Assembly: GCF_943736985.1 (NCBI RefSeq)
Contig: NZ_CALSFS010000019.1
Span: 1-64,000 of the forward strand
DNA length: 64,000 nt
From: Clostridium sp. Marseille-Q2269
GTDB lineage: Bacteria > Bacillota > Clostridia > Clostridiales > Clostridiaceae
Direction of reading: 5' to 3'
The notes under the pieces are model-generated. The model was not told where the DNA came from. It saw only the letters and a program-made list of their open reading frames with translations, and did not search any database. The position numbers and the translations under genes were made by a program. Shown here piece by piece: positions 42,501-52,316 of this stretch. The stretch's first letter is position 1. Every line of letters begins with the position of its first letter.

Positions 42501-44620
42501 CAAATCATAATATAATTGGAGAGACCTTTGTTATGGACGGGAAAACATATAGTTCCAACTATGAACGTGGAAATTTAGGAACTATAAATAGTATCATAAA
42601 TCCTAATGGTATGAAGAAAATTTATGGATACAATGAAAAAGGACAACTTATTCAAGTAAAAGAAGATTCATTAACAACTACTCTTTCTTATATAAATGAT
42701 TTCCCAAATGAAGTGAATTTCAGTTTAAATAATGCTAATATTAAATGCAGTTTTGGTTATGATGAACTGGGGAGAGAAACTGTTCGAACATATAGGAATA
42801 CTAATGCTGGCCAAAATTTCAGTGGAGATATTTTCATAATATATAATGAAGATGGTAAAATTTCAGAGAAACACATTGAGTATGGTCCTCGAAGTTATGC
42901 TTATTACTATGATTATGACATATTTGGAAGGTTAATTTCAGTAAACACAGATGATGATTCAAGTACTTTTCCTAAAGATCAATATTCCACTAATATTAAA
43001 AAGTTTGAATATACCTATGATGATTTTGATAATATTGTGTCTGCTACAACCACTTTTACAGATGAAAGTACTAATACAGCTAATTTTACTTATGATAGTA
43101 TAAATCCTTGTAAATTATTAAAGGTTGAAAACTCAAAATCTAATTATCCAAAACAAATAAATTTTCAATATGATGATGCGGGTAATATTATATCTATGGG
43201 AGAAAGAAAATTCGATTACGATGATTTCAATAAACTTTACAGGGTAAATTCAAATTCAGACTCAGGTAGTTCATATTATAAAAATGATTATAATGGAAAT
43301 CAATATAAGCACGAGTATTTTGCAGCTAATGGACAAAAAGAAGTAAATAATACTACATTATATACTGGTGATAAATTATTTACATCTATTGATGAAAATA
43401 TGGATAGTATAAGAAATGTTACTTATGGACTTCCATATTACACTATATCTGAACCTAGTGAAGATTCATCAGAGATTGAAACTTATTCATTCTTAGTATC
43501 AGATGCTTTAGGAAACAAGTATGGTGAAATAAGTTTAGGTGATATTACAGATAATAATTATTTTTATTTATACACTCCATATGGTTATTCATTTTATGCC
43601 CAGGAAGATAAAATACAATATGCAGGAGAAAGACTAGATTCAATTAATAACTTATACCACTTAGGGAATGGAGAAAGAGCTTATGATCCTATATTAATGA
43701 GATTTTTACAGCCGGATAATCTTAGTCCCTTTGATGGTGGGGGTATTAATCCTTATGCTTACTGCTTAGGAGATCCAATTAACTTTACTGACCCTTCTGG
43801 GCATATTAGCAGTTGGGGCATTGCAGCCATTGTATTTGGATCTATTGGATTATTAGCCTCTATAGCCACTTTTGGTGCTACTGCATTTGCAGCAGGAGGA
43901 GTATTAGCTGCCCTTGGAACAGTTGGAGGTAAACTAGGAGCTATTTCTGTACTACTAGAAACTGGTTCCCTTGCCACTTTAATTGCTTCTGAAAAAGTTA
44001 GCGTTCCTGAAACAGCTAATAATTTAGGTATAGCTTCTTTTGCATTAGGATTAGGATCATTTATCACTGGTATAGGTTCTGCAGTAGGAACATTTGGAAG
44101 TGCACGTATAAGTAGAATGTTAAGATCATCTTCTACTCCTGAGCAACCTACAGGGAACATTCTTTATGGAGAATTAGAAAATATAACTGTAAGAAGTAAA
44201 ACATTTTCAAGATATTATTCGCCCTTATTTACACCAAACGACAGCGTAAGAATATCATTAGACTTAACACCAGGTCCTTGGGTTGCTGCCCATGGCAGGC
44301 CTGGAAGAATTCATTCAGTTTTGAGAAAGTATAGAAGACTTACTGTTGAAAAGTTTGCTAATGAGTTAACAACCCTTATAGGAGATAATTATCAAGGTCC
44401 CGTTTATCTTATGTCCTGTGGCGGAGGGGAAAATGCTCAAACCATCGCTAATATTTCACAATATTCAATTTATGCATTTTTAAATAGATATACTAGAACT
44501 ACTACACCAGTTATGATAGGAAACAACTATTCAATAAGAAGTTTTGGTTATCCAGGAATCTCTAGATTACAACGTTTTGATCCTATACCACGTAATAATA
44601 CTACAATTAGTATAGTATAA
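39575..44620 (+). CDS. RHS/YD-repeat toxin, left copy
   Basis: 1,681 residues from ATG 39575 behind AGGAGG. Start GSVDNRTGSYNFVLPLARLK and FGAGWHLGL are the entry segment of RHS toxins. A long run of YD repeats (YDSMGRILSI, YDTLGRIISE, YDDFDRLIIL, YDGLNRLIEE, YDELGRE) follows, then the RHS-associated core RFLQPDNLSPFDGGGINPYA to DPSGHIS at residue ~1412. The tip (1413-1681) has hydrophobic Gly/Ala stretches and a terminal ~110-residue part with VAAHGRPGRI and GPVYLMSCGGGENAQTIANI. The RHS shell normally encloses a toxic C-terminal domain; here the tip is the variable part. It has no secretion signal. Confidence 0.88.
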   Translation: MTNSSFKSDVFSFSNYTRGSVDNRTGSYNFVLPLARLKGNNQMGPTIDLSLKYNYIFNKDSDEGFGAGWHLGLTKYIRGSSQSTLYLKDGRTIYLNEASNGTITINTVTLNDFKFTKNGDSQYKIEYKDGSKELLSSLPQVGQDGVFYLTKLTNEAGYGMYFSYERLGGDQCRLYQIRNANDNKADATGEGGEVLLSFDLDPNNGYVINMNLFPQQDNLKSTLSMTKNQYGYLSFCTTPDTKDSGNIYMFNYISKGDKNEFSLLSQVSNLGKYKEEITYNKQASLPANGPYKYFPAVSSYKFTMFAPEDNTYTERHDYEYTPNNFTGYTSGATWDSSDAVIDNSYLRNSSFNYGTTESLYVEEVLQLKKTQTYNKFHLLIHEEIDSLDGKSIDHTYLYYDDTKKEYKDQDQRYTCLTHKITYYVDKTDVNNPKDYNENTYYEYDKYGNVLKQYGDTIMTKEYMYVDPPLGLNPFVRHISSIKEYNKDVNNSRVTEYNYKTLFKLGSPFTMTVIDKIKEAKVINGVKTYFRETDLDYIENVQYPIDYLPRLQKVFLSGKQVSTQAINYDNTVDGELKITTEITTTDNKTLKTIKSISTYTGLTTLDVDPTGVKTKYSYDSMGRILSITTGYGTGNAVTTNYSYNYSDDNKGIEMVKETHPDGIVKETYLDGFNNECLIKINNEVSTRKYYNTLNQLLLESVYDTNVSSTEQGEKINTISTNKYYYDKWGRNNKVEYSNGTVFHSDYNMMDSIATEYFDYGIPRNQSGNYAKHIVTYDTLGRIISEKYSVGKDVILKTINNIYDEFNNLVKQTITTKNSNFKPLIRQYTYDDFDRLIILKEGEDGSTNPRKISYEYSQYTDEPIKTSISVNDKVIGTRRYDGLNRLIEEKIGNNKAETYEYDEGYLQPKTMITSKNKEISYKYRNELNYVPDRVEVDNLKYIYSYDIQNKLVNRQDYMNTTNDVKTNTSSTYIPHYNSNHNIIGETFVMDGKTYSSNYERGNLGTINSIINPNGMKKIYGYNEKGQLIQVKEDSLTTTLSYINDFPNEVNFSLNNANIKCSFGYDELGRETVRTYRNTNAGQNFSGDIFIIYNEDGKISEKHIEYGPRSYAYYYDYDIFGRLISVNTDDDSSTFPKDQYSTNIKKFEYTYDDFDNIVSATTTFTDESTNTANFTYDSINPCKLLKVENSKSNYPKQINFQYDDAGNIISMGERKFDYDDFNKLYRVNSNSDSGSSYYKNDYNGNQYKHEYFAANGQKEVNNTTLYTGDKLFTSIDENMDSIRNVTYGLPYYTISEPSEDSSEIETYSFLVSDALGNKYGEISLGDITDNNYFYLYTPYGYSFYAQEDKIQYAGERLDSINNLYHLGNGERAYDPILMRFLQPDNLSPFDGGGINPYAYCLGDPINFTDPSGHISSWGIAAIVFGSIGLLASIATFGATAFAAGGVLAALGTVGGKLGAISVLLETGSLATLIASEKVSVPETANNLGIASFALGLGSFITGIGSAVGTFGSARISRMLRSSSTPEQPTGNILYGELENITVRSKTFSRYYSPLFTPNDSVRISLDLTPGPWVAAHGRPGRIHSVLRKYRRLTVEKFANELTTLIGDNYQGPVYLMSCGGGENAQTIANISQYSIYAFLNRYTRTTTPVMIGNNYSIRSFGYPGISRLQRFDPIPRNNTTISIV

Positions 44621-44742
44621 AAATTATTAAATTAAAAATCTAATATAAGTAAAACAAACCTATTATAGAAAGATAACTATAACAATATTTTACTTATTCT
44701 TTAAAATGAGGATGAAAATTTTTAAACAGTTTTATATTAAAT

Positions 44743-44797
44743 AAAAAAGTTATAGATATACTAATAAAGATAGGGTTAGTATATTCTATGACTTTTC
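44743..44797 (+). terminator. Terminator after the left RHS gene
   Basis: AAAAAAGTTATAGATATACTAA and TTAGTATATTCTATGACTTTTC form a long stem with one mismatch and an end rich in T. Confidence 0.7.
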
Positions 44798-44914
44798 CTT
44801 GTTTATTTAAATTCTTGAAAATTAATGTAATCCCACATGGATCTTATTTATGAAGCTTTAGGAATGTAGGAAACATAGAACCAGTACATTTATTGTTATA
44901 TTTGCTACCTAATT

Positions 44915-45430
44915 TATCTATATATCCAACTAAATCACAAATATTAGTATAAGGATTACTTTCTATAAAATCCCTTACATTTATATTGTAGTTATTACTG
45001 AACTATAATTTTTTAAGTTAGCTGTAGTATATTCAAAATGTAATAGATACCAAAATTCAAAACAAGGATTTGAAATCCTAAGTATTATTTTATTCTATTT
45101 TATCATTTTTTCTTAATCATCTAGATTCATATAATGAATATAAATCTGTGCTTTTACCTTCTTTTTTTCAGTAAACCATATCTGATTCCTTCTTAAAATG
45201 TTTCTATCTAAAAGATTAGTATCATGGGTTGAAAACACAAGCTGAGCCTTATTTTTATATAACTTCTATCTAATTTAAAAGGTATTCTTGGAACAATTTT
45301 TCCTTGCTGTATTTCATGAGATTTATTTATAAAAAAACTTACAAAACTCATCGCTTTTAAAATATTAATTTTTTCTGAGGCATTTACTCCGTATGAAGTA
45401 GCAACATTTAAAGCTCAATTAGGAATTTTA
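44915..45430 (-). pseudogene. Decayed AbiL-like pair (RloB and AAA ATPase remnants)
   Basis: On the minus strand, 45265-45420 matches the early part of the ATPase gene at 58143 (around FINKSHEMQQGKIIPRIPF and its upstream Walker A region). 45120-45260 matches its end (KAQLIFSTHDTNLLDRNILR). 44915-45110 matches parts of the RloB-like gene (LGISNPCFEFWYLLHFEYTT and the C-terminal end). Large internal deletions and frame breaks make both dead. It fills the space between the two convergent RHS genes. Confidence 0.85.
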
Positions 45431-45533
45431 CTATTTTCTAAAATTTAAGTAAATAATATGGTAATAAATATTTTTAAGGAATAAATAAAAAATTTTATAA
45501 TAAAAAACATATAAATAAGATTGTTTTTATTAT

Positions 45534-45575
45534 AAAAAGCATCCTATATTATAAAAATATTAGGATGCTTTTTTG
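45534..45575. terminator. Terminator between the convergent RHS genes
   Basis: AAAAAGCATCCTA(A)TATT and its complement with T6 on the plus strand and T5 on the minus strand. It serves the right RHS gene, whose stop is at 45653. Confidence 0.8.
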
Positions 45576-45652
45576 TGTTAATAAAGAATCTTTATAAGTT
45601 AGTTAAACTAGTTACTATTTTCTAATATTTAAAATAACTTTTATATAAATCT

Positions 45653-48600
45653 TTATAATAGTTTAGGTTCAAAACGCTTTATTTTACTAAATGTCGGCAA
45701 ACCCATAAAGTTTAATGTCTCATTTACACGTCTTAGATTAAAGGGTCCTTGGGTTATACGACGCATATTTGGAGCAATATAAGTAAGTTTATTTGGAAAT
45801 ACATAAACTGGTCTTTGTAAAGCATTAGCTATTTTTTGAGCATTTGAAAAATTCCCTCCTACACCTGCACTGCAAGATATAAGATAAAGAGGACCTTCGG
45901 AACTATATCCTGGAAGTGATTGTAATTGTCTAGCAAACTCATAAGGATCAAGAAAATTAGTTTTAAGCTTACCTGGATACATTATACTTGGTATTTCTGG
46001 TTCCAAAATTGATGTTATCTTAAGATATTTACCATGTGATGTAACAAGGGATCCTGGTTCTAATCCTGGATTTATTGGCCTGAATGTTGCTGTATAGAAA
46101 GCATTCATGTCTCCAATTGTATAATCTATACTGTCAAAGGTTCCAGAAAGGATACGATTACTAGAAATCATACGTGAACGAGTAACCATACCTGCTGGAA
46201 CACCTGTTCCTGTAACAAATGCTCCTAATCCTAATGCCAAAGAGGCTATGCTTAAATTATTAGATGTTTCAGAATCGCTACCGCTAATTGCTAGAGAAGC
46301 AGCTCCTGTAGCAACTGAAGCTAAGTCTAATACTATACTGGTTGCTGCAACCACGCCACCTATTGTATTAAGAGCAGCCAATATTCCGCCTGCAGCCGCC
46401 GCTGCAATACCAAAGGTTGCTATAGAAGATGCTATTGTTCCAATAGCTCCTAGTCCTATACCTACCCAGCTCATTGTAGTGCTAAAGCTAATATGCCCAG
46501 AAGGGTCAGTAAAGTTAATTGGATCTCCTAAGCAGTAAGCATAAGGATTAATACCCCCACCATCAAAGGGACTAAGATTATCCGGCTGTAAAAATCTCAT
46601 TAATATAGGATCATAAGCTCTTTCTCCATTCCCTAAGTGGTATAAGTTATTAATTGAATCTAGTCTTTCTCCTGCATATTGTATTTTATCTTCCTGGGCA
46701 TAAAATGAATAACCATATGGAGTGTATAAATAAAAATAATTATTATCTGTAATATCACCTAAACTTATTTCACCATACTTGTTTCCTAAAGCATCTGATA
46801 CTAAGAATGAATAAGTTTCAATCTCTGATGAATCTTCACTAGGTTCAGATATAGTGTAATATGGAAGTCCATAAGTAACATTTCTTATACTATCCATATT
46901 TTCATCAATAGATGTAAATAATTTATCACCAGTATATAATGTAGTATTATTTACTTCTTTTTGTCCATTAGCTGCAAAATACTCGTGCTTATATTGATTT
47001 CCATTATAATCATTTTTATAATATGAACTACCTGAGTCTGAATTTGAATTTACCCTGTAAAGTTTATTGAAATCATCGTAATCGAATTTTCTTTCTCCCA
47101 TAGATATAATATTACCCGCATCATCATATTGAAAATTTATTTGTTTTGGATAATTAGATTTTGAGTTTTCAACCTTTAATAATTTACAAGGATTTATACT
47201 ATCATAAGTAAAATTAGCTGTATTAGTACTTTCATCTGTAAAAGTGGTTGTAGCAGACACAATATTATCAAAATCATCATAGGTATATTCAAACTTTTTA
47301 ATATTAGTGGAATATTGATCTTTAGGAAAAGTACTTGAATCATCATCTGTGTTTACTGAAATTAACCTTCCAAATATGTCATAATCATAGTAATAAGCAT
47401 AACTTCGAGGACCATACTCAATGTGTTTCTCTGAAATTTTACCATCTTCATTATATATTATGAAAATATCTCCACTGAAATTTTGGCCAGCATTAGTATT
47501 CCTATATGTTCGAACAGTTTCTCTCCCCAGTTCATCATAACCAAAACTGCATTTAATATTAGCATTATTTAAACTGAAATTCACTTCATTTGGGAAATCA
47601 TTTATATAAGAAAGAGTAGTTGTTAATGAATCTTCTTTTACTTGAATAAGTTGTCCTTTTTCATTGTATCCATAAATTTTCTTCATACCATTAGGATTTA
47701 TGATACTATTTATAGTTCCTAAATTTCCACGTTCATAGTTGGAACTATATGTTTTCCCGTCCATAACAAAGGTCTCTCCAATTATATTATGATTTGAATT
47801 ATAATGAGGGATGTAAGTACTACTAGTATTAGTTTTAACATCATTAGTAGTATTCATATAATCCTGCCTATTGACTAATTTATTTTGAATATCATAAGAA
47901 TATATATATTTTAAATTATCCACTTCAACTCTATCTGGAACATAATTCAGTTCATTTCTATATTTATATGATATTTCCTTATTCTTTGATGTTATCATTG
48001 TTTTAGGTTGTAAGTATCCTTCATCATACTCATATGTTTCTGCTTTATTATTTCCAATTTTTTCTTCTATAAGTCTATTTAATCCATCATATCTTCTAGT
48101 GCCAATAACTTTATCATTTACAGATATGGAAGTCTTAATTGGTTCATCTGTATATTGTGAATATTCATAGGAAATTTTTCTAGGATTTGTACTACCATCT
48201 TCTCCTTCTTTTAAAATTATTAATCTATCAAAATCATCATAGGTATATTGCCTTATTAAAGGTTTAAAATTACTATTTTTTGTAGTAATAGTTTGTTTTA
48301 CTAAATTATTAAATTCATCGTATATATTATTAATTGTCTTCAATATCACGTCTTTTCCAACTGAATACTTTTCTGAAATGATCCTACCTAATGTATCATA
48401 AGTAACTATATGTTTTGCATAGTTTCCTGATTGATTCCTTGGGATTCCATAATCAAAATACTCAGTAGCTATAGAATCTATCATATTATAATCTGAATGA
48501 AATACAGTGCCATTACTATATTCAACCTTATTATTTCTTCCCCATTTATCATAGTAATACTTATTTGTACTGATGGTATTAATTTTTTCCCCTTGTTCTG

Positions 48601-50719
48601 TAGAAGAAACATTAGTATCATATACAGATTCTAATAATAATTGGTTTAAAGTATTATAATATTTTCTAGTACTTACTTCGTTATTAATTTTAATTAAACA
48701 TTCGTTATTAAATCCATCTAAATATGTTTCCTTTACTATACCATCAGGATGGGTTTCTTTAACCATTTCTATTCCCTTATTATCATCGCTATAGTTATAG
48801 CTATAATTTGTGGTAACTGCATTTCCTGTCCCATATCCTGTTGTAATAGATAATATTCTTCCCATTGAATCATAAGAATATTTTGTTTTTACTCCTGTAG
48901 GATCTACATCTAAAGTAGTTAAACCTGTATAAGTAGAAATAGATTTAATTGTTTTTAAAGTTTTATTATCTGTGGTGGTAATTTCTGTTGTAATTTTTAA
49001 TTCACCATCAACAGTGTTATCATAATTAATTGCTTGTGTTGATACTTGTTTCCCAGATAAGAATACTTTTTGTAATCTAGGTAAATAATCAATTGGGTAT
49101 TGAACATTTTCTATATAATCTAAATCTGTCTCTCTAAAATAAGTTTTCACTCCATTTATTACTTTTGCTTCTTTAATTTTATCTATTACTGTCATGGTAA
49201 ATGGGCTTCCCAACTTAAATAGGGTTTTATAATTGTATTCCGTTACCCTTGAGTTATTTACATCTTTATTGTATTCTTTAATACTGGAGATATGTCGTAC
49301 AAATGGATTTAAACCTAAAGGTGGATCCACATAGGTGTACTCTTTTGTTCTAAATGGTGCAAGGCTTTTGAGAATATTACCATATTCATCATATTCATAA
49401 TCTGTTATCTCTGTATATATTTTCACATAACTTAAATCGGTGTTATCTGTATAATGGGTTTCTTTCTTTTTTAAACAGGTGTATTGGGATACTTGATCTT
49501 TATATTCTGTTGCTGTATCAGCGTAATAAGTATAATTATGTGTTATTAATTTCCCATCCAATGAATCAATTTCTTCATGAATTAATAAATGAAATTTATT
49601 ATATGTTTGTGTCTTTTTTAATTGTAAAACTTCCTCAACATATAGGCTTTCTGTAGTACCATAGTTAAAATTTGAATTCCTTAAATAACTATTATCTATT
49701 ACAGCATCACTTGAATCCCATGTAGCACCAGAAGTATATCCCGTAAAATTATTAGGTGTGTATTCATAATCATGTCTTTCTGTGTATATGTTATCTTCTG
49801 GAGCAAACATAGTAAACTTATAACTACTAACTGCTGGAAAATATTTATATGGACCGTTAGCTGGTAAAGATGCTTGCTTATTATAGGTTATTTCTTCTTT
49901 ATATTTCCCTAAATTACTTACTTGAGAAAGTAAAGAAAATTCATTTTTATCTCCTTTAGAAATATAGTTAAACATATAAATATTACCTAAGTCCTTGGTG
50001 TCAGGTGTGGTACAAAAAGATAAATATCCATATTGATTTTTAGTCATACTAAGTGTTGATTTTAAATTGTCTTGTTGTGGAAATAAATTCATATTTATAA
50101 CATATCCATTATTAGGATCCAGATCAAAGCTTAATAATACTTCACCACCTTCACCAGTTGCATCAGCTTTATTGTCATTGGCATTTCTACCTTGATAAAG
50201 CCTGCATTGATCTCCACCTAATCTTTCATAGCTAAAATACATCCCATATCCAGCTTCATTAGTTAATTTTGTTAAGTAGAATACTCCATCTTGCCCCACT
50301 TGTGGTAAACTACTCAAAAGTTCTTTTGAACCATCTTTATATTCAATTTTATATTGAGAGTCACCATTTTTAGTGAATTTAAAATCATTTAAAGTAACAG
50401 TATTAATAGTAATTGTTCCATTAGAAGCTTCATTTAAATAAATAGTTCTTCCATCTTTAAGATAGAGTGTAGACTGGGAAGAACCTCTAATATATTTTGT
50501 AAGGCCTAGATGCCATCCAGCTCCAAAACCCTCATCACTATCCTTATTAAAAATATAGTTATATTTCAAAGATAAATCTATAGTAGGGCCCATTTGATTA
50601 TTTCCTTTTAATCTTGCTAAAGGTAGAACAAAATTATATGAACCTGTACGGTTATCTACAGATCCACGAGTATAATTAGAAAAAGAAAAAACGTCTGATT
50701 TAAAACTGGAATTAGTCAT
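45653..50719 (-). CDS. RHS/YD-repeat toxin, right copy
   Basis: 1,688 residues from ATG 50719 behind AGGAGG. Residues 1-1411 are almost identical to the left copy except for a replaced patch of about 74 residues (around 390-465; LITHNYTYYADTATEYKDQ against SIDHTYLYYDDTKKEYKDQ). After DPSGHIS the ~277-residue tip is different in sequence but similar in plan: Gly/Ala-rich hydrophobic part, then LVTSHGKYLKITSI and GPLYLISCSAGVGGNFSNAQ. The shared HG and Y-L-x-SC pattern suggests related effector domains with possible His/Cys catalysis. Confidence 0.88.
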   Translation of the reverse strand: MTNSSFKSDVFSFSNYTRGSVDNRTGSYNFVLPLARLKGNNQMGPTIDLSLKYNYIFNKDSDEGFGAGWHLGLTKYIRGSSQSTLYLKDGRTIYLNEASNGTITINTVTLNDFKFTKNGDSQYKIEYKDGSKELLSSLPQVGQDGVFYLTKLTNEAGYGMYFSYERLGGDQCRLYQGRNANDNKADATGEGGEVLLSFDLDPNNGYVINMNLFPQQDNLKSTLSMTKNQYGYLSFCTTPDTKDLGNIYMFNYISKGDKNEFSLLSQVSNLGKYKEEITYNKQASLPANGPYKYFPAVSSYKFTMFAPEDNIYTERHDYEYTPNNFTGYTSGATWDSSDAVIDNSYLRNSNFNYGTTESLYVEEVLQLKKTQTYNKFHLLIHEEIDSLDGKLITHNYTYYADTATEYKDQVSQYTCLKKKETHYTDNTDLSYVKIYTEITDYEYDEYGNILKSLAPFRTKEYTYVDPPLGLNPFVRHISSIKEYNKDVNNSRVTEYNYKTLFKLGSPFTMTVIDKIKEAKVINGVKTYFRETDLDYIENVQYPIDYLPRLQKVFLSGKQVSTQAINYDNTVDGELKITTEITTTDNKTLKTIKSISTYTGLTTLDVDPTGVKTKYSYDSMGRILSITTGYGTGNAVTTNYSYNYSDDNKGIEMVKETHPDGIVKETYLDGFNNECLIKINNEVSTRKYYNTLNQLLLESVYDTNVSSTEQGEKINTISTNKYYYDKWGRNNKVEYSNGTVFHSDYNMIDSIATEYFDYGIPRNQSGNYAKHIVTYDTLGRIISEKYSVGKDVILKTINNIYDEFNNLVKQTITTKNSNFKPLIRQYTYDDFDRLIILKEGEDGSTNPRKISYEYSQYTDEPIKTSISVNDKVIGTRRYDGLNRLIEEKIGNNKAETYEYDEGYLQPKTMITSKNKEISYKYRNELNYVPDRVEVDNLKYIYSYDIQNKLVNRQDYMNTTNDVKTNTSSTYIPHYNSNHNIIGETFVMDGKTYSSNYERGNLGTINSIINPNGMKKIYGYNEKGQLIQVKEDSLTTTLSYINDFPNEVNFSLNNANIKCSFGYDELGRETVRTYRNTNAGQNFSGDIFIIYNEDGKISEKHIEYGPRSYAYYYDYDIFGRLISVNTDDDSSTFPKDQYSTNIKKFEYTYDDFDNIVSATTTFTDESTNTANFTYDSINPCKLLKVENSKSNYPKQINFQYDDAGNIISMGERKFDYDDFNKLYRVNSNSDSGSSYYKNDYNGNQYKHEYFAANGQKEVNNTTLYTGDKLFTSIDENMDSIRNVTYGLPYYTISEPSEDSSEIETYSFLVSDALGNKYGEISLGDITDNNYFYLYTPYGYSFYAQEDKIQYAGERLDSINNLYHLGNGERAYDPILMRFLQPDNLSPFDGGGINPYAYCLGDPINFTDPSGHISFSTTMSWVGIGLGAIGTIASSIATFGIAAAAAGGILAALNTIGGVVAATSIVLDLASVATGAASLAISGSDSETSNNLSIASLALGLGAFVTGTGVPAGMVTRSRMISSNRILSGTFDSIDYTIGDMNAFYTATFRPINPGLEPGSLVTSHGKYLKITSILEPEIPSIMYPGKLKTNFLDPYEFARQLQSLPGYSSEGPLYLISCSAGVGGNFSNAQKIANALQRPVYVFPNKLTYIAPNMRRITQGPFNLRRVNETLNFMGLPTFSKIKRFEPKLL

Positions 50720-50729
50720 TATAAATCCT
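46487..50729 (-). repeat. Giant inverted repeat, RHS block of the right arm
   Basis: Reverse complement of 39567-43810: nearly identical apart from the patch at about 49330-49552 (left 40743-40968) and scattered single changes. Identity ends sharply at the codons for GHIS in both copies. Confidence 0.92.
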
Positions 50730-50751
50730 CCTTTTATAGTAAATCTTATTT

Positions 50752-50789
50752 ATGTGAAGTTAATCACTTATAAGTGATTAACTTCACAT
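50752..50789. promoter_or_regulatory. Perfect 38-bp palindrome between orfX3-like and right RHS gene
   Basis: ATGTGAAGTTAATCACTTA followed directly by its exact reverse complement. It is only in the right arm. It could be an attenuating hairpin or a protein-binding site that sets RHS expression separately from the OrfX genes. Confidence 0.75.
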
Positions 50790-50814
50790 TTATAAAAATC
50801 AATTATTTGAATAG

Positions 50815-52272
50815 CTAACTAAAATTAGGCATACCTCCTAATTGTAGTGGTCCTGCAAGTCCTGCGTAATTTAAATTAAACACTCCACTGCCATTCCATT
50901 GGATTGGGCTAGTAGCATTAGTTATCATCAAATCAATATCAGGGGATATATCACTATTTGCAATTTCAATAATCTTTGGAGAAGCTGCTGCAACTCCTGT
51001 TAAAATTCCAATTATTATAGCTCCTACTACAAATGCAACCCCATCTGTTAAAAGACCTAAAATAAATGTAGCTATGACCCCAGCTAAAATAATTAGTCCT
51101 TCTAAAACCTCTGTTGTACTACTTGTGGATGTACCATGCTCAACAGTAGGATCTTTGTGTTTTTCATAAATTAAAGTTTGCTTACCATTTTTATCTGTAT
51201 TTAGGGAAATTGTGTACCAATGAGTAGTACGACACCAAGCTGTAACTCCCATTCCCACATTGGTCTCAGTATAAGATTCAAAGATTAATTGATCTTCTTC
51301 AAGAGCAATTTTCATTTTTTTCATATAAGGAGTATAGGTTGATCCAGCATGTGAAATAGGATCCAATTCAATATTTTTTCCTTCCTTTAATTGTAGTACG
51401 TATTGATACTTACCTGTATCTGTATCAGCATCATTTACAATCTCATAATCCTCTACAGATGATTTCTTCCACTTCATGGGAAGTGTAGGTAGTACTAAAT
51501 CTTGTAATATTCGTTTTTCTGCTATAATAAATCCAGCTATGCTTTTTTCAGGAATAACATATGGATCAATTTGTTGTAGATTACTTTCCGTTACTTTTCT
51601 TCCCCCTGTCATGCATAGAATACCTAGTAAGCTCTCCTCAGTGTCTCTATCTACATAAGCATAATCTACATCTGTTGGCTTACACCAAGCCCATTCTGCA
51701 TCTTTATCAATATAATTATTTAAGTTAACAGTAGCAAATATGTGGTCAAATTCAATTATATTATCATTTAACCAATAGCTAATAAACTCTGAAATAATAG
51801 ATTCTGTTCCTTCAGTACCAAGCATATCTACACAATCTCCTGTTGGTTCTATATTTTCACCTGTTACGGTATTCTTTTCTATAGTTATGCCTTTTGTACT
51901 TGCAACGGGATCATTGTTAGAACCTTGTGATCTTATTTTTAGATGCATTTTACTATCTTCACCCATCTGTTCTTCTAAAAATTTTAGTTTAACTTCTACT
52001 GTTAAAGAAAATCTTTCCCAAGCGAAACCTCCAACTAAAGGACTCTCTCCAACAACATTGCTTACTGGGATAGAAAAATAAATTAAAGATCCATCTCCTC
52101 CTTTTACAATTTGCCAATCTCCAAAATTACCATTAATTTTATCATTACTTTTGCTTATATAATTAAAACTTTTAGGTGACGTATGTTGATGGACTATTGC
52201 TTCATTCACCTTTGAAATAGGTATAGCAAACACCGTATCCCAATTTAAAGTATCTGTGTGATGAGAACTCAT
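50815..52272 (-). CDS. OrfX3-like TULIP protein (right arm only)
   Basis: About 485 residues; ATG 52272 is preferred over 52281 since AAAGGAG directly abuts the latter. DTLNWDTVFAIPISKVNEAI, NGNFGDWQIVKGGDGSLIYF and WCKPTDVDYAYVD with LLGILCMTGGRK show the same TULIP plan as the 593-residue protein but diverged, so it is the OrfX3-like member. The end has a hydrophobic stretch (EGLIILAGVIATFILGLLTD) and finishes like P47 (WNGSGVFNLNYAGLAGPLQL). The left arm lacks it, probably by deletion between AAAAGGAG repeats. Confidence 0.75.
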   Translation of the reverse strand: MSSHHTDTLNWDTVFAIPISKVNEAIVHQHTSPKSFNYISKSNDKINGNFGDWQIVKGGDGSLIYFSIPVSNVVGESPLVGGFAWERFSLTVEVKLKFLEEQMGEDSKMHLKIRSQGSNNDPVASTKGITIEKNTVTGENIEPTGDCVDMLGTEGTESIISEFISYWLNDNIIEFDHIFATVNLNNYIDKDAEWAWCKPTDVDYAYVDRDTEESLLGILCMTGGRKVTESNLQQIDPYVIPEKSIAGFIIAEKRILQDLVLPTLPMKWKKSSVEDYEIVNDADTDTGKYQYVLQLKEGKNIELDPISHAGSTYTPYMKKMKIALEEDQLIFESYTETNVGMGVTAWCRTTHWYTISLNTDKNGKQTLIYEKHKDPTVEHGTSTSSTTEVLEGLIILAGVIATFILGLLTDGVAFVVGAIIIGILTGVAAASPKIIEIANSDISPDIDLMITNATSPIQWNGSGVFNLNYAGLAGPLQLGGMPNFS

Positions 52273-52316
52273 TTCAATCATCTCCTTTTTTAATATAATG
52301 TAGACAATATAATTTT

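Noticed and set aside
43759-44160. 133-codon minus-strand frame inside the left RHS gene
   Set aside because: Opposite to a strongly supported RHS gene, low-complexity Ala/Pro composition from reading Gly/Ala codons backwards, no ribosome site. The same holds for 46248-46538 in the right copy.
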